Part shown: in pieces, positions 29,101 through 37,887 of the stretch
Position numbering within the stretch: the stretch's first letter is position 1
Layout of the letters: every line of letters starts with the position of its first letter
NCBI GenBank assembly: GCA_937949615.1
Contig: CALEDQ010000011.1
Location: forward strand, 32,269-96,268
DNA: 64,000 nucleotides
From: an uncultured bacterium
GTDB taxonomy: Bacteria > Muiribacteriota > Ozemobacteria > Ozemobacterales > Ozemobacteraceae
Reading direction: 5' to 3'
Made by a program: the position numbers and the translations under genes
The notes under the pieces: generated by a model
The model's database searches: none
Told to the model about the DNA's origin: nothing
The model's input: only the letters and a program-made list of their open reading frames with translations

Positions 29101-32100
29101 ACGGATCTTATGAAAATAAAATTGAGAATTTCGATGACCGGCCAGATTTAACAGGTAAGGTCTGCGCCTACAGGCGTGAAGCTGAACAGACAAGAAGCTT
29201 TAAAGTCAGCTTCCTGTCGGGTGTTGTGCTGCTGATGATACCTTTTTTGCTTATCCTGTGGGGGATTTTTCATGGCTTAAGCCAAAATAGTGATGAAACC
29301 GCCGGATTTAAACGCGAAAAGCTCCATCAGAATCTTGAAATCAGCAGAAATCCACTGAATAAGAAGCAGCTGGTTGAAAGTCATATTCGTCAGACTCTCC
29401 AGGAAATGATGAATCTTCGAGGTTTCCCGACTTTGGCAGATGGCAGCTCGGCCAGTGCAGCCTGGCAGACAACTCTGGAGATGGAACTGCGCAAGGTTGG
29501 TCTGATTCCTGAAGAAATCATTTTTGCTGCGGTGCCGCCTGAAAAAAACATTGCAGCCACAGGCATTTCAAATGCTGCTTTTGCCATGTTGAGTCGCAGA
29601 GAAAAACTGTCTGAAACTTTAAAAGACTGCTTGCGTTGTTATAATCAGCAGTTTGACAGGTTTCTGCTGCCGCCGGCAGACCGCCTGAGCTATCTTGGTG
29701 ATTACATGAGCGGACTTCTTCTCGTGAGAGATACACGTGCCAGGTTTGAAACGGTTAACATTGCCTCTGCCAGCTATTGGCTATATTGGCAGCCTCTTCA
29801 CGAAAAGTCATACACTTCAGGGGCGAAGCACGCAAATGCCTTAAGATTTGGTAGAAAAGCGGCCGGAGAACATTTTTCAGATATCGCCGGCGGCATAATT
29901 CTTGTCTGTCATTCACCTGAGTCGGATGAGGTGCTGTGCCCTCCGCTTCCAGACAAAGATGCTGTTGTTTTTCATATCGGGCTCAAAGACAACAGGTTGA
30001 TTGAAGTGGCCGGAAATTCAGGGCTGCTTTCAGAATTGCTGCCGGCCTGCGCCTCGGATACGGCTACGGCCGGGCAGCTCATTGCATTTTCACATCAGGC
30101 GCCAGGGTCAGATAAAGTGCTTGTAGAAAGCGTTATCAGCCAAGGTGACAACCCGGTGCTGCATGTTGCTGTCTCGCCATTCCGGCCGATCAGCGGATTC
30201 GGGTTAATGGCTGCAGCTTTTGCCGTGCTGCTTATGGCACTGTCTCTACTGGCTGTGTTGCTTCTGTGGTATCTCACATCTCAGGAGCGGGGGCTCGCGT
30301 CGACCGTGAGACGACAGATTATGGGCAGTTTCACCGGCATGTTGCTGTTGCCGCTGGCAGGGCTGGTGACTGTTCTGGTAATGCTCGCCGGCGACTGGCA
30401 GAAGAACCTTGTCAATGAAAGTATTGAACGATTCAGGCAGCAGGTTGACCAGACAGAACAGCAGATAAGATTTCATCATACTTTCAGTCCGATGCGTGTC
30501 AGAAAAATGCTTGAAAGAATTGGATTGAAAGAAGCACTGCAAAATTCCGACAGCCTTCAGCTGCAGAATCTTCTGACCAGGGCCTACCGGGCTATTTTAC
30601 GTGACAGTCAGGGTCTTGGTGTTAATTCGGTTATGATAGATGCTTCAGATGGCCGAAGCGAGTTCCTTGCAGTTGACGGCAGTCTTTCGTCGCCGGAAGA
30701 TCCGATGAAAAGAGCTTTTTCATTTCATGCCCGCCGGGTAATTTCGCGTTTGAACAGAGGCAGCGAGGATGTGGCGGTCAGCTCAGCCAGTTCCGGAAAA
30801 GCAGATGCCGGTCTGGTAGACGAAATTACTACCCAGCTTATTTTTGAAATTCTCGATTCCACCTTTGGCCCTGAAGCTTCTCTTAAAATACTGTTCGGTC
30901 AGCAGAGAGAAGTCGAGCTTTTCAGCAGTGTTTCAAACGATGTTTTGTTTCAGGAAATTTTCCCTGACATGAGTAAGCCCATGGGAACCGTGTTTACAAT
31001 TTTTTCGCATCTGCACAGCAATATTTTTGCAGTTGCGCGAATTCTGGCGGCGCAACATTCTGAAAATGGCGAAAGGGCCGCGGGATTCTCCGTATTCTCT
31101 GCCAGCAGGTTGAATCCGGGGATGCCGATTCTGCCCGAAACCGGTGAAAAGTTGCCATTTATCAGAGAAGCAGCGGCAATTTCACTTTTAACCGGCCCTT
31201 ATGAAGACGTTTACCGATATGACGGCGAAGACTATTATGTCGTTGCCCAGCCCAGCATAACCTTTCCCCAGTTTGTTTTTACGGGCATAGCACTGCAGAA
31301 GCAGTTCTTTGGCCAGGTTCGTAATCGCCTGCTGCATTTTCTTGCCGCTATTTTGCTGTTTCTTCTTTTTATGATGTGGCTTTCTCTGCATACGGCCCGT
31401 GATATTACGGTTCCGCTTGAGCAGCTGCTGGCCGGAATTTCGCGTCTTAAAGCCGGTGACTTCAGCTGCAGACTGGCATTTGACCGTGCCGATGAGCTCG
31501 AAAACATCGCTGATGAATTTAACGGCATGGTTAAACAGCTGGCAGAAAAGGATATTCTCGTTCGCATGGTTTCTGAAAGTGCCGCAGAAATGGCGAGCTC
31601 TGCAGAGGCCGAATCAGACGCGAGAAGAGGGGTCAGAAAGCGTGCCGCGGTTGTGTATATGGGTGTGAACGGCTTCGAACACCTTGCTGCCAGAAGCAAC
31701 CCGCTTGAAATGCAGAAATGTCTGAGCAGCTGGGTTGGTCAGGCAACATCTGTTATCGCCGGGCATGGCGGCGAAATTGATAAGATCCTCGAGGGAAAGA
31801 TACTTGCAGTTTTCTTTGCCGCATCAGACGATGAGCAGGATTGCGAAAAATACAATGAACATGTGGCCAGAGCTTTCAATGCGGCCATATCTTTCTGCTG
31901 CCAGTGTGAGTCAGAAAAAATTGCAACTTCATGTGGTGTTCATGCCGGCGAAGTTATATCGGGCCTGATGGGTAATCAGGATCGGAGAGATTTCACCATC
32001 ATTGGCGACACGGTAAATATGTCTGCCAGATGCTTTTCGATTGCCGAAAAACTCGAAGGAAATGGCTGTGTGGTTGCTTCTGAAGCTACAGCGAAGCTTG

Positions 32101-32189
32101 CCGGAAAAACTCTGCGCTGGTCTCAACTCGGAACGATGCCGGTCAAGGGCAAACAGTTGCCGGTGAGGCTGGTAAAGGCATATCGATAA
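26148..32189 (+). CDS. Tandem HAMP/class III nucleotide cyclase in one membrane chain
   Basis: 2013 residues, GTG start with AGGAA upstream. The architecture is duplicated. Half one has membrane segments near residues 12-34, 334-375 and 683-700, a HAMP domain, then cyclase domain 1 (about 785-960). Half two has segments near 1022, 1352, 1393 and 1728, a second HAMP, then cyclase domain 2 (about 1830-2010). Domain 1 keeps both metal aspartates (D794 in VSDIRDFT, D838 in FVGDAIEASF) but lacks the N/R transition-state pair. Domain 2 has lost both aspartates (G1839 in VYMGVNGFE; ILEGKILAVF) yet keeps the substrate Lys K1879, Thr in DFTIIGD, N1957 and R1961. By analogy with mammalian C1/C2 domains the two would form one composite site. 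K plus T suggests ATP, so cAMP synthesis is inferred. Monocistronic. Confidence 0.88.
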   Translation: MLEVSRRRKLFFPYFLIIVLLSMSTAVLSSGWFILQNRRQQRLALVREDEARRILGIMAAGSKLEPYLTRVGSKVKPRLRKLLDDQSVASLNPHLQLLHSSFPVHELWAFSIMQNGSGQQVKPVLYPAMASGGRRGMARILNALTCHDQSAADEKLVDFIFGPGLTIENLFLRRGMPSRIIYRNQHHLMLWDIIEENGRPTGGFFLLVPDSSELNRYAMVRSAKLANSGHFHQQDADIRSCIAGYLRIFSSETGSILPARMLQLPELKEFLRQNSGGRRLPDLENRRLPWGEKYGDWELFTRTIPYSSHLAFVFLPAHNGYAVSDLTGRLKFHGLIVVLLILTGFSGLVAIPAIKLKTRFSLLFLSLASIPFSLIFAAGGLYLEEFEVSLVRETRQQLHKALSEFDQGVENTYLRYRSEFQELRNHPMLQATVSGKQEISEKLLDQIRSLLEGFSPPLPWGSIMLINPEGKSIDRFRSAYHKAALAGYSTFNRVGMLDAMRKGNSLPDIGTATSSSFINDRDVAVKRAFETLVRLPVCHGFVNKLVGQPTQVAFGSFSIVRIFDYFPSAADPKLVVSATWLEDELDWHFCSETLKKLRREYPGSRFAFYREQPDGLKVIAQSHTAHNLSMQAFSASLGNAFSFRHRREDQKLEVAFSSRRRPGIILAGEMETGFIAKRVKTMTRDFFLVFLVGLATIVFFRRFLTERLIRPFLLLQRSLSLLKSGRFERMPELKRSDEIAGIFLSFNEMLDGLQARQRLLSLVSGNALHIAREASLPAADSAARASSVIILVSDIRDFTTLCEKHPPDVITRLLNLHFDRMSQIIYSHGGEISRFVGDAIEASFPFPEEEAEISCRRAVEAGLVMLHTMKMINEERLRQGFFTYRIGIGLASGVSHFVQVGGRDRRTEILQLNKALKKANELEGLSRDFAACPMVIEKKLGEILETAGHFQGFLETRCFEHRTVYVFSATPDQNSFLKIENSQEYGSYENKIENFDDRPDLTGKVCAYRREAEQTRSFKVSFLSGVVLLMIPFLLILWGIFHGLSQNSDETAGFKREKLHQNLEISRNPLNKKQLVESHIRQTLQEMMNLRGFPTLADGSSASAAWQTTLEMELRKVGLIPEEIIFAAVPPEKNIAATGISNAAFAMLSRREKLSETLKDCLRCYNQQFDRFLLPPADRLSYLGDYMSGLLLVRDTRARFETVNIASASYWLYWQPLHEKSYTSGAKHANALRFGRKAAGEHFSDIAGGIILVCHSPESDEVLCPPLPDKDAVVFHIGLKDNRLIEVAGNSGLLSELLPACASDTATAGQLIAFSHQAPGSDKVLVESVISQGDNPVLHVAVSPFRPISGFGLMAAAFAVLLMALSLLAVLLLWYLTSQERGLASTVRRQIMGSFTGMLLLPLAGLVTVLVMLAGDWQKNLVNESIERFRQQVDQTEQQIRFHHTFSPMRVRKMLERIGLKEALQNSDSLQLQNLLTRAYRAILRDSQGLGVNSVMIDASDGRSEFLAVDGSLSSPEDPMKRAFSFHARRVISRLNRGSEDVAVSSASSGKADAGLVDEITTQLIFEILDSTFGPEASLKILFGQQREVELFSSVSNDVLFQEIFPDMSKPMGTVFTIFSHLHSNIFAVARILAAQHSENGERAAGFSVFSASRLNPGMPILPETGEKLPFIREAAAISLLTGPYEDVYRYDGEDYYVVAQPSITFPQFVFTGIALQKQFFGQVRNRLLHFLAAILLFLLFMMWLSLHTARDITVPLEQLLAGISRLKAGDFSCRLAFDRADELENIADEFNGMVKQLAEKDILVRMVSESAAEMASSAEAESDARRGVRKRAAVVYMGVNGFEHLAARSNPLEMQKCLSSWVGQATSVIAGHGGEIDKILEGKILAVFFAASDDEQDCEKYNEHVARAFNAAISFCCQCESEKIATSCGVHAGEVISGLMGNQDRRDFTIIGDTVNMSARCFSIAEKLEGNGCVVASEATAKLAGKTLRWSQLGTMPVKGKQLPVRLVKAYR

Positions 32190-32208
32190 ACGAAGCCGGG
32201 CAGAAAAT

Positions 32209-32243
32209 AAAACCCCCTGCCCGGTAAGTTACAGGGCAGGGGG
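32209..32243 (-). terminator. Terminator between converging cyclase and NlpC/P60 genes
   Basis: Stem CCCCCTGCCC/GGGCAGGGGG with an 11-nt loop. Read on the minus strand it is followed by TTTTATTTT, so it mainly serves the NlpC/P60 gene. Confidence 0.85.
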
Positions 32244-32263
32244 ATCGGTGACAATAAAGATCG

Positions 32264-33499
32264 TCAGGCAGTCAGGGCCTTTCGCACCTGGTCCATGCCG
32301 TTCATGCGGTAGGCGCCTTTGTAAAATTCATATTTGTGGGGCGGCAGAATGGTCATCTCAGCGGTGTCGCCCATCTGGGTCACGAGAATGTTACCCTGGC
32401 TGTCGGTGCCGCGATAGATCATTGAATGCCCGTAGCGGTTGTGACCGTAATCGAGCAGAATCATGTCGCCGGGTCTGATATCGGGCGGCGGCGGCGGTTT
32501 TACGCCGGGGTTGATCGAAGTCGTATATTTTTCTGACCAGAGGCCGCTGGTCGAGGTGCGGCCTGAAGTGATCGGGTATTTGACACCGGCTTTGGCAAAG
32601 GCGTCTTTCTGAACCATCTGTACCAGACCGCTGCAGTCGATGCCGCCAATTTTCTGGAAACGGTCGTAAGCTTCTTTTGAACGCCATTTCCAGGTGTTGA
32701 TGTCGACATATTTGTCGTAGTATTCGCCAGAATTAAGCCCAAGGTCATTCCCGGCGGCCTTTTTCTTCTGGTAGGTCTTGATGTCATCGAAGCCGCCGAA
32801 CTTGAAGACGATCGGTTCATCGACGTATGGCTGTGCAAGCTCGTCGAGCTTTTTCGTGAAAACGATATCTTCTAAGGGCTTTTCAAGCTGGGCAAGAAGT
32901 TTTGCGGCTGAATCATGCTGGCCCATTTTATCGAGGCACATGGCCTGCATGTATGCGGCTTCAAGCGGGTTGCCGCTTGCTTCGCGTGCCAGTTTGTATG
33001 CGTCGGCGTATTCGCCATTCTTGAATGCCTTATTGGCGCGGTTCAGCTTCCAATACCAGGGGAAACGGCTGAAGTCGAGCAGATCGCCGCCAAGGTGTTT
33101 TTCCCAGCGCGCGAATTGCTTTGCATTCGCTGCTGCCAGTTTGTTCATACTCTGAGCCGGAGCAGTCGCAGTGGCACTGCCTGATTTGCTGACCAGATCT
33201 GCTCTGACCCAGCCGGTCAGGCCGTTTCCGAAGTCAAGCTGCAGCCAGCCGTTCTTTTCGGCAATTTTCGTACCGGTGGTGCCGCGCGGCAGTGTTTTAA
33301 GAACGCCGTTGCCGGTGCCGGGGCCGCTGCGAACGTTGACCCAGGAGCCGTTTATGGCGTATTTTTCAACTGCAGCAACGCTCGCGGTCGGGGTCACCGT
33401 TCCGACTTCAAACGGATTATTCTGGGCATAAACCCCGCAAGGGGCAGAGCTGAGCCCAACCATCAACAGAAAGCCAAACATCAGGTTTTTTCTGCGCAT
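32264..33499 (-). CDS. Secreted SH3-domain NlpC/P60 peptidoglycan hydrolase
   Basis: The start is set at ATG 33499 (MRRKNLMFGF), which has GGAG 6 nt upstream and begins the signal peptide; a longer frame to 33613 has no such site. The 411-residue product has a signal peptide, a bacterial SH3 domain (about residues 48-105; WVNVRSGPGTGNGVL and GWVRADLV) and a helical middle. The C-terminal NlpC/P60 domain has catalytic Cys in GGIDCSGLVQ and His in YGHSMIYRG. These enzymes cleave peptide bonds in murein stems. A Pro run (KPPPPPDIRPGD) precedes the His motif. Confidence 0.88.
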   Translation of the reverse strand: MRRKNLMFGFLLMVGLSSAPCGVYAQNNPFEVGTVTPTASVAAVEKYAINGSWVNVRSGPGTGNGVLKTLPRGTTGTKIAEKNGWLQLDFGNGLTGWVRADLVSKSGSATATAPAQSMNKLAAANAKQFARWEKHLGGDLLDFSRFPWYWKLNRANKAFKNGEYADAYKLAREASGNPLEAAYMQAMCLDKMGQHDSAAKLLAQLEKPLEDIVFTKKLDELAQPYVDEPIVFKFGGFDDIKTYQKKKAAGNDLGLNSGEYYDKYVDINTWKWRSKEAYDRFQKIGGIDCSGLVQMVQKDAFAKAGVKYPITSGRTSTSGLWSEKYTTSINPGVKPPPPPDIRPGDMILLDYGHNRYGHSMIYRGTDSQGNILVTQMGDTAEMTILPPHKYEFYKGAYRMNGMDQVRKALTA

Positions 33500-33579
33500 A
33501 CGAAGCTCCAGTCTGAGATTTATCTTAGATTTTAACCGAAAAATCGCCAACCGTCCAGAATCATTCGTAAAGATCAGGT

Positions 33580-33822
33580 TCAGGGTTTCATGTGCTCGTC
33601 GAGCATTGCCCATGGAATCAGGGCCGGCTTTTCGTGAACGTCGATGGTCAGGTTCTGATCCTGCAGCGAATAGGTTGCCTTAAAGCCAAAACCTGAAACA
33701 GTGCCGCTTTTAACGTCGCCCTCAACGTTCAGGCCCTTTGATTGAATCTTGTTGCGAAAATTTCCGAGAACCATTTCGGGGTTGCCATCGATCTGATATG
33801 AATAAGTTTTCAGTGGAGACAT
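33580..33822 (-). CDS. Small protein of unknown function
   Basis: 80 residues, ATG 33822 with AAGGA 8 nt upstream. It has alternating strands (FGFKATYSLQDQNLTIDV) and a C-terminal KPALIPWAMLDEHM helix. The pattern resembles small polyhydroxyalkanoate-system-type (SRPBCC-like) proteins, but this is weak. No signal peptide; cytoplasmic. Confidence 0.6.
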   Translation of the reverse strand: MSPLKTYSYQIDGNPEMVLGNFRNKIQSKGLNVEGDVKSGTVSGFGFKATYSLQDQNLTIDVHEKPALIPWAMLDEHMKP

Positions 33823-33892
33823 GTCATTTTTCCTTTATTTTCAGTTTAGCAGGCTGCTTTGATCAATGCTTTAATGTTTGTCTGCCTGCTGA

Positions 33893-34807
33893 TCAAAATC
33901 CGGAATCGGATTTGAAAAGCTTGAAGCCTTCAGACGCAGTGCCGGCAAAGCCATAGAGATTGCCGTCGCTGCAGAGTTTCCAGCTGGCGGGCAGAAATGC
34001 TGTTTCGAAGAGCGGCAATGCAACGGTTTTTTCCGGGCTGGCAGCTTCACCAAGTCTGATAAATTTGATAACAGCCGGCTGTGACGCGGTAACCAGCATA
34101 ATTACCGGTTTATCGCCATGAATCCCGGCAGCTTTGATAAAGACGATCGTTTCGCCGGCCTCATAAAGCCCGAGCATTTCCGGTTCCTGCAGTTCGTCGG
34201 CAATCTCGGCGGCGATGATACTGCGCGAATCCTTTTCGAGATTATACTGTACCCCGAAGATGCGTTTGCCGTCGGTGACCGGCTCCAGAGCAACCGCAGG
34301 GTGCATGACAACCTTGTCGTTTTTGCAGATTATCAGGCCGACGCCCTGTTCTTCAATCAAAAAATGGCTGTCAGAAACAACTTTCAGGCGACCCGGATTT
34401 TTCAGATCAATCTTGATATGCTTTTCAACCTTGCCGTTTTCGGGGTTAACGACGGCAATGCCGTCTGGTTCGCGGGTCAGCACGTATAATTTTTTGTTAA
34501 AACAGGCGAGATCGCCAAGCCGGCCGAAGTTGAGCATGATATACGCCCAGTTTTTCTCTTTGAAGCTTTTGAGCTGGCTGTTAACCGAGTCAGAAAACCA
34601 GATCATGCCGTTCGCGTCGACATCATAGCCGCCAATGCACTGATAAGGCGCGGTTGGCATAACGCCTGGCGACGGAAACCTTACGCCAAGCTGATTAACT
34701 TCTTTGCCCCAGCTGCCCTGGCAGATAAGGGTGTTGTGTTCCGCCATTGCCGGCAGCATTGTCACGAACATCAGAACTATGACCGTCAGAAAGCATCTGT
34801 ATTTCAT
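33893..34807 (-). CDS. Secreted beta-propeller (NHL-like) protein
   Basis: The start is set at ATG 34807, 5 nt after GAGGAG; the GTG two codons earlier overlaps the ribosome site. The 304-residue product has a signal peptide (LPAMAEH) and repeated short strands such as GYDVDANGMIWFSDSVNS and GRLGDLACFNKKLYVLTRE, consistent with a six-bladed propeller. No catalytic motif is seen. Likely periplasmic or surface-exposed, with a binding role inferred. Confidence 0.68.
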   Translation of the reverse strand: MKYRCFLTVIVLMFVTMLPAMAEHNTLICQGSWGKEVNQLGVRFPSPGVMPTAPYQCIGGYDVDANGMIWFSDSVNSQLKSFKEKNWAYIMLNFGRLGDLACFNKKLYVLTREPDGIAVVNPENGKVEKHIKIDLKNPGRLKVVSDSHFLIEEQGVGLIICKNDKVVMHPAVALEPVTDGKRIFGVQYNLEKDSRSIIAAEIADELQEPEMLGLYEAGETIVFIKAAGIHGDKPVIMLVTASQPAVIKFIRLGEAASPEKTVALPLFETAFLPASWKLCSDGNLYGFAGTASEGFKLFKSDSGF

Positions 34808-34972
34808 GAACACTCCTCGAAAATTACCTGTGTACCTGACCAGGCTGGTCTTGTAACTATCGCAATGCCAGATATTCTAACCTATTTTTACCTGCCGCTG
34901 TGACAATATTTTTTACAATCCGCAAGGTTGACTTGGCCTGTTTCGAAAGGTAGTATCAAGTCATATTACATC

Positions 34973-35914
34973 ATGTTTAAATACCTGCGAGTATCGGTAA
35001 CTGACCGCTGTAACTATCGCTGCGTTTATTGCATGCCCGAAGATGGCATCTGCAAGGAAACGCACGACAGCATCATGCGCTATGAAGAGATGCTGCCGGT
35101 AATCAGGGCGGCTGTCGAAACTGGAGTCGAGCAGGTGAGGGTCACCGGTGGCGAGCCGCTGGTGCGTGCCGGTATCGTTGATTTTGTCGGCGAACTGGCA
35201 AAAATAAATGGTCTGAAAGATCTCACCCTTACAACCAACGGGGCTCTGCTCGATCGTTTTGCCGAACCTCTTAAAAAAGCCGGTCTTAAAAGGGTCAACA
35301 TCAGCGTCGATTCGCTCGATCCCGAGAATTTTATCCGTATTACCCGCAATGGCAGTCTTTCAGACGTTTTGCGTGGTATCGACGCCGCAATTGCTGCCGG
35401 GCTGGGTCCGGTCAAAATCAACACCGTTCTGATTCCGAAAATTAACGAGCACGAAATTCTCAATTTCGTTGATTTTGCTGTTAAAAAGAGCCTCTCTGTG
35501 CGCTTTATCGAACGCATGCCGTTCAATGCTGACACGGCTGTCGAGCCGCTTGCATTCATTTCCGAAGAGGCTGTGCTCGAAACAATAAAGTCCAGATATC
35601 AGCTCGAGCCATACGAAGAGCCATCTTTCGGCCCGGCACATAATTATCGTATCGTTGGCACCGAAGGCCGTATCGGCTTCATCAGTTCACGCACTGCGCC
35701 GTTCTGTCACCTCTGCCAGAGGCTGCGCCTGACTTCAGGCGGCTATCTGCTGCCTTGTCTTGACTCACAATATGGTGTAAATATCAGAGGTATGAATTCC
35801 GAAGAAGTTAAGGCGGTCATTGCCCGGCTTTTCTCAGAAAAGGCGTCGTGGCACAAAAACCGTGCATGCTTCGCGGCAACGTTCGATAATTCCCTGTCTA
35901 AAATTGGCGGTTAA
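34973..35914 (+). CDS. moaA: GTP 3',8-cyclase MoaA (molybdenum cofactor biosynthesis)
   Basis: Radical SAM enzyme converting GTP to cyclic dehydro-GTP, the first step of Moco synthesis. The N-terminal cluster motif is CNYRCVYC (CX3CX2C) and the glycine motif is VTGGEPLV. The C-terminal second [4Fe-4S] site is CHLCQRLRLTSGGYLLPC. The chain ends in the conserved Gly-Gly tail (SKIGG) needed for activity. The start is taken at ATG 34973 (MFKYLRVSVTDRC); a TTG at 34928 would add 15 residues and cannot be excluded. No other Moco genes are in the window; it is followed after 13 nt by the ROK kinase gene. Confidence 0.9.
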   Translation: MFKYLRVSVTDRCNYRCVYCMPEDGICKETHDSIMRYEEMLPVIRAAVETGVEQVRVTGGEPLVRAGIVDFVGELAKINGLKDLTLTTNGALLDRFAEPLKKAGLKRVNISVDSLDPENFIRITRNGSLSDVLRGIDAAIAAGLGPVKINTVLIPKINEHEILNFVDFAVKKSLSVRFIERMPFNADTAVEPLAFISEEAVLETIKSRYQLEPYEEPSFGPAHNYRIVGTEGRIGFISSRTAPFCHLCQRLRLTSGGYLLPCLDSQYGVNIRGMNSEEVKAVIARLFSEKASWHKNRACFAATFDNSLSKIGG

Positions 35915-35927
35915 AAAGGAGCTGGCT

Positions 35928-36884
35928 ATGGCAAAAGCGAAAAATCTCAGTCTCGGAATCGATCTCGGCGGCACCAAGGTTGCCGTTGGTCTGTGTCATG
36001 GCGATGAGATTCTGAAGAAGGCGATTTTTCCGACCCAGGCTTCTGCCGGCTTTGACGGCGTCATTTCGGTGATTCTCGGGGCTGTCGAAAAGGTGCTTGA
36101 AGGGCACAGTATCAAGGAAGTCAACGGCGCCGGTATCGGCTCAGCCGGCCAGATCAATGGTGCCACCGGCGAAGTAATTTATTCACCCAACCTTGGCTGG
36201 AAAAACGCGCCGCTCGGCGGGTCGATCAGCAAGGCGCTCGGCGTGCCGGTCAGGGTGCTCAACGATGTGCGCGCCGCCACGGTGGCTGAACACAAATTCG
36301 GCAACGGCAAGGGCCTCGAAAATTTCGGCAATATTTTTGTCGGCACCGGCGTCGGCTCGGGCTGGGTGATCAATGGTCAGCTGATGAACGGCACCACCAA
36401 CTCGGCCGGCGAAATCGGCCATATCTGCATGGACCCGGAAGGCCCGCTCTGCGGCTGCGGTAATCGCGGCTGTCTCGAAGCCTACTGCTCGGGCACCGGC
36501 ATGGAAAACTACGTCAAGGCTGAATTGAAAAAGGGCCGCAAAAGCCTGCTTGGCGAACTGGCCGAACATAAACTTGAAAACGTTCGTGGCCCGTTAATCG
36601 GCAAGGCGGCCGAACAGGGTGACGAACTGGCGCTTGAAGCAATTCACCGCGTCGGCACTTATCTCGGCCTTGCGCTCGCCAATGTGCATACTCTGATGAA
36701 TCCAGAAGTAGTACTGCTCGGCGGTGGTATGATGGCGCTGAAAAAGTTTTTCATGCCGACTCTTGAAGAAACGATGAAAAAGCATATTCTGCCGGTCGCT
36801 GCCGGCGCTGAACGGCCGCTGGTAAGAGAAGCCCGCTTCGAAAACGACGCGGTTCTGCTCGGAGGCGCCGCAATTTTCGCATGA
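35928..36884 (+). CDS. ROK-family sugar kinase (glucokinase-like)
   Basis: ATG 35928 has AAGGAG 6 nt upstream. 318 residues. The ATP-binding motif is GIDLGGTKVAVG, the sugar-binding and catalytic region lies around LNDVRAATVAEHKFG, and the ROK zinc motif is CGCGNRGCLEAYCSG with the preceding GEIGH His. Substrate glucose is most likely from family averages, but N-acetylmannosamine or fructose kinases share these motifs. It phosphorylates a hexose in the cytoplasm and feeds glycolysis through the PPi-dependent phosphofructokinase encoded a few genes downstream. It overlaps the next gene by ATGA. Confidence 0.9.
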   Translation: MAKAKNLSLGIDLGGTKVAVGLCHGDEILKKAIFPTQASAGFDGVISVILGAVEKVLEGHSIKEVNGAGIGSAGQINGATGEVIYSPNLGWKNAPLGGSISKALGVPVRVLNDVRAATVAEHKFGNGKGLENFGNIFVGTGVGSGWVINGQLMNGTTNSAGEIGHICMDPEGPLCGCGNRGCLEAYCSGTGMENYVKAELKKGRKSLLGELAEHKLENVRGPLIGKAAEQGDELALEAIHRVGTYLGLALANVHTLMNPEVVLLGGGMMALKKFFMPTLEETMKKHILPVAAGAERPLVREARFENDAVLLGGAAIFA

Positions 36885-37813
36885 AGCCTCTGTATCCGGC
36901 CCGCTTCAGATCTGCCGACGTAATCGCCCAGCACTGGGCTGAACTGCCGGAAAATCTGCAATTTTACCGGCATCTGCGCAATGTCTGTCATGGTTTTCCG
37001 AGCACTGTGCTCGCTTATGCGGCCCGGCCCGGCCTGGCTGAGCTTGCCGCCGGTATTGCCGAAGGTCTGATGACCTGTGGCATCAACGTGTTCATGCCGC
37101 CACAGGCGGTGCCGGTCTGCGCGCTTTCACAGGCGCTTGGTGCCAGAAATCTGCCGATCGGGCTTTATCTTGACGGCGATGCCGGGCTTGAAAACCTGAC
37201 GCTGTCAGCCTTGTCCAGCCACGGCGGGCCATTTGACGAACAGGATGTTCAGACTGCGCCATTTGGGCGCAGCAGCAAAAACGGGGTTGCCGGTGAAACC
37301 GACCTCGACCGGTCATACATAAGCAATCTTGCCGGTCTGGCCGATCAGTTCATCGAAAAGGGCATTGGTTTTTCCTCGCTGGTCATACCTTTTGTGGCAA
37401 TCGAAGAAAAGCTGCGCGACAATGAAAGTCTGAAAATTCTTTTTCAGAACGACCCGAGCGGCCCCCGTGCCGAAATCAGCTCCGATGGCCAGTCATTGCA
37501 TATTTTTGACCGCGACGGCCGGCAGATTGCCCCAGAACAGATCGCCCGCGATATCGCCGCCTACCTGGTGAGTGAAAGACTGTCTTCGGGCTCGGTTCTT
37601 GGCCCGGCCGGCCAGGCTCATGGGTTTCCTGACAGTCTTGAATATATCGAAGTCGAAGGGGCGGCAATTGACCTGAATCACCGCGCCAGCTTCGCCGATC
37701 TGCTGGTCGCCTGGTGGCCTGACGGCATTATCGCCCATCAGGGCAGCAGCTGTTTTGGTGATGCACTTCTTTCGGCCGTCTACTATCTCGAAGCCCGCCG
37801 CTGCAGCCGATAA
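36881..37813 (+). CDS. Degenerate phosphohexomutase-like protein
   Basis: 310 residues, start overlapping the ROK kinase stop by 4 nt. The order of segments follows alpha-D-phosphohexomutases. STVLAYAARPGLAELAAGIA matches the domain I helix, VPVCALSQALGA the VPTPALSFAV region, LSSHGGPFDE the pre-domain II stretch and DLDRSYISNL the inter-domain helix. HQGSSCFGDALLSAVYYLEA matches the GGE-SGH..GD domain III/IV sugar-binding loop. The catalytic phosphoserine loop (T-A-S-H-N) is replaced by LYLDGDAG, and the D-x-D-x-D metal loop is not recognisable. It is therefore probably catalytically dead, or has a new role beside the kinase. The length is about two-thirds of the normal family. Confidence 0.62.
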   Translation: MKPLYPARFRSADVIAQHWAELPENLQFYRHLRNVCHGFPSTVLAYAARPGLAELAAGIAEGLMTCGINVFMPPQAVPVCALSQALGARNLPIGLYLDGDAGLENLTLSALSSHGGPFDEQDVQTAPFGRSSKNGVAGETDLDRSYISNLAGLADQFIEKGIGFSSLVIPFVAIEEKLRDNESLKILFQNDPSGPRAEISSDGQSLHIFDRDGRQIAPEQIARDIAAYLVSERLSSGSVLGPAGQAHGFPDSLEYIEVEGAAIDLNHRASFADLLVAWWPDGIIAHQGSSCFGDALLSAVYYLEARRCSR

Positions 37814-37839
37814 GCCTGACAAAATATTTTTGCTGATAA

Positions 37840-37867
37840 AAAAAGCCCGGCTTCAGCCGGGCTTTTT
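37840..37867. terminator. Bidirectional terminator
   Basis: Stem AAAAAGCCCGGC/GCCGGGCTTTTT with a 4-nt loop, between converging genes. Confidence 0.9.
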
Positions 37868-37887
37868 ATCAACAAAACAGAAGTCTT

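Noticed and set aside
34814..34972. Molybdenum cofactor riboswitch before moaA
   Set aside because: No conserved Moco-type helices could be found in this short stretch.
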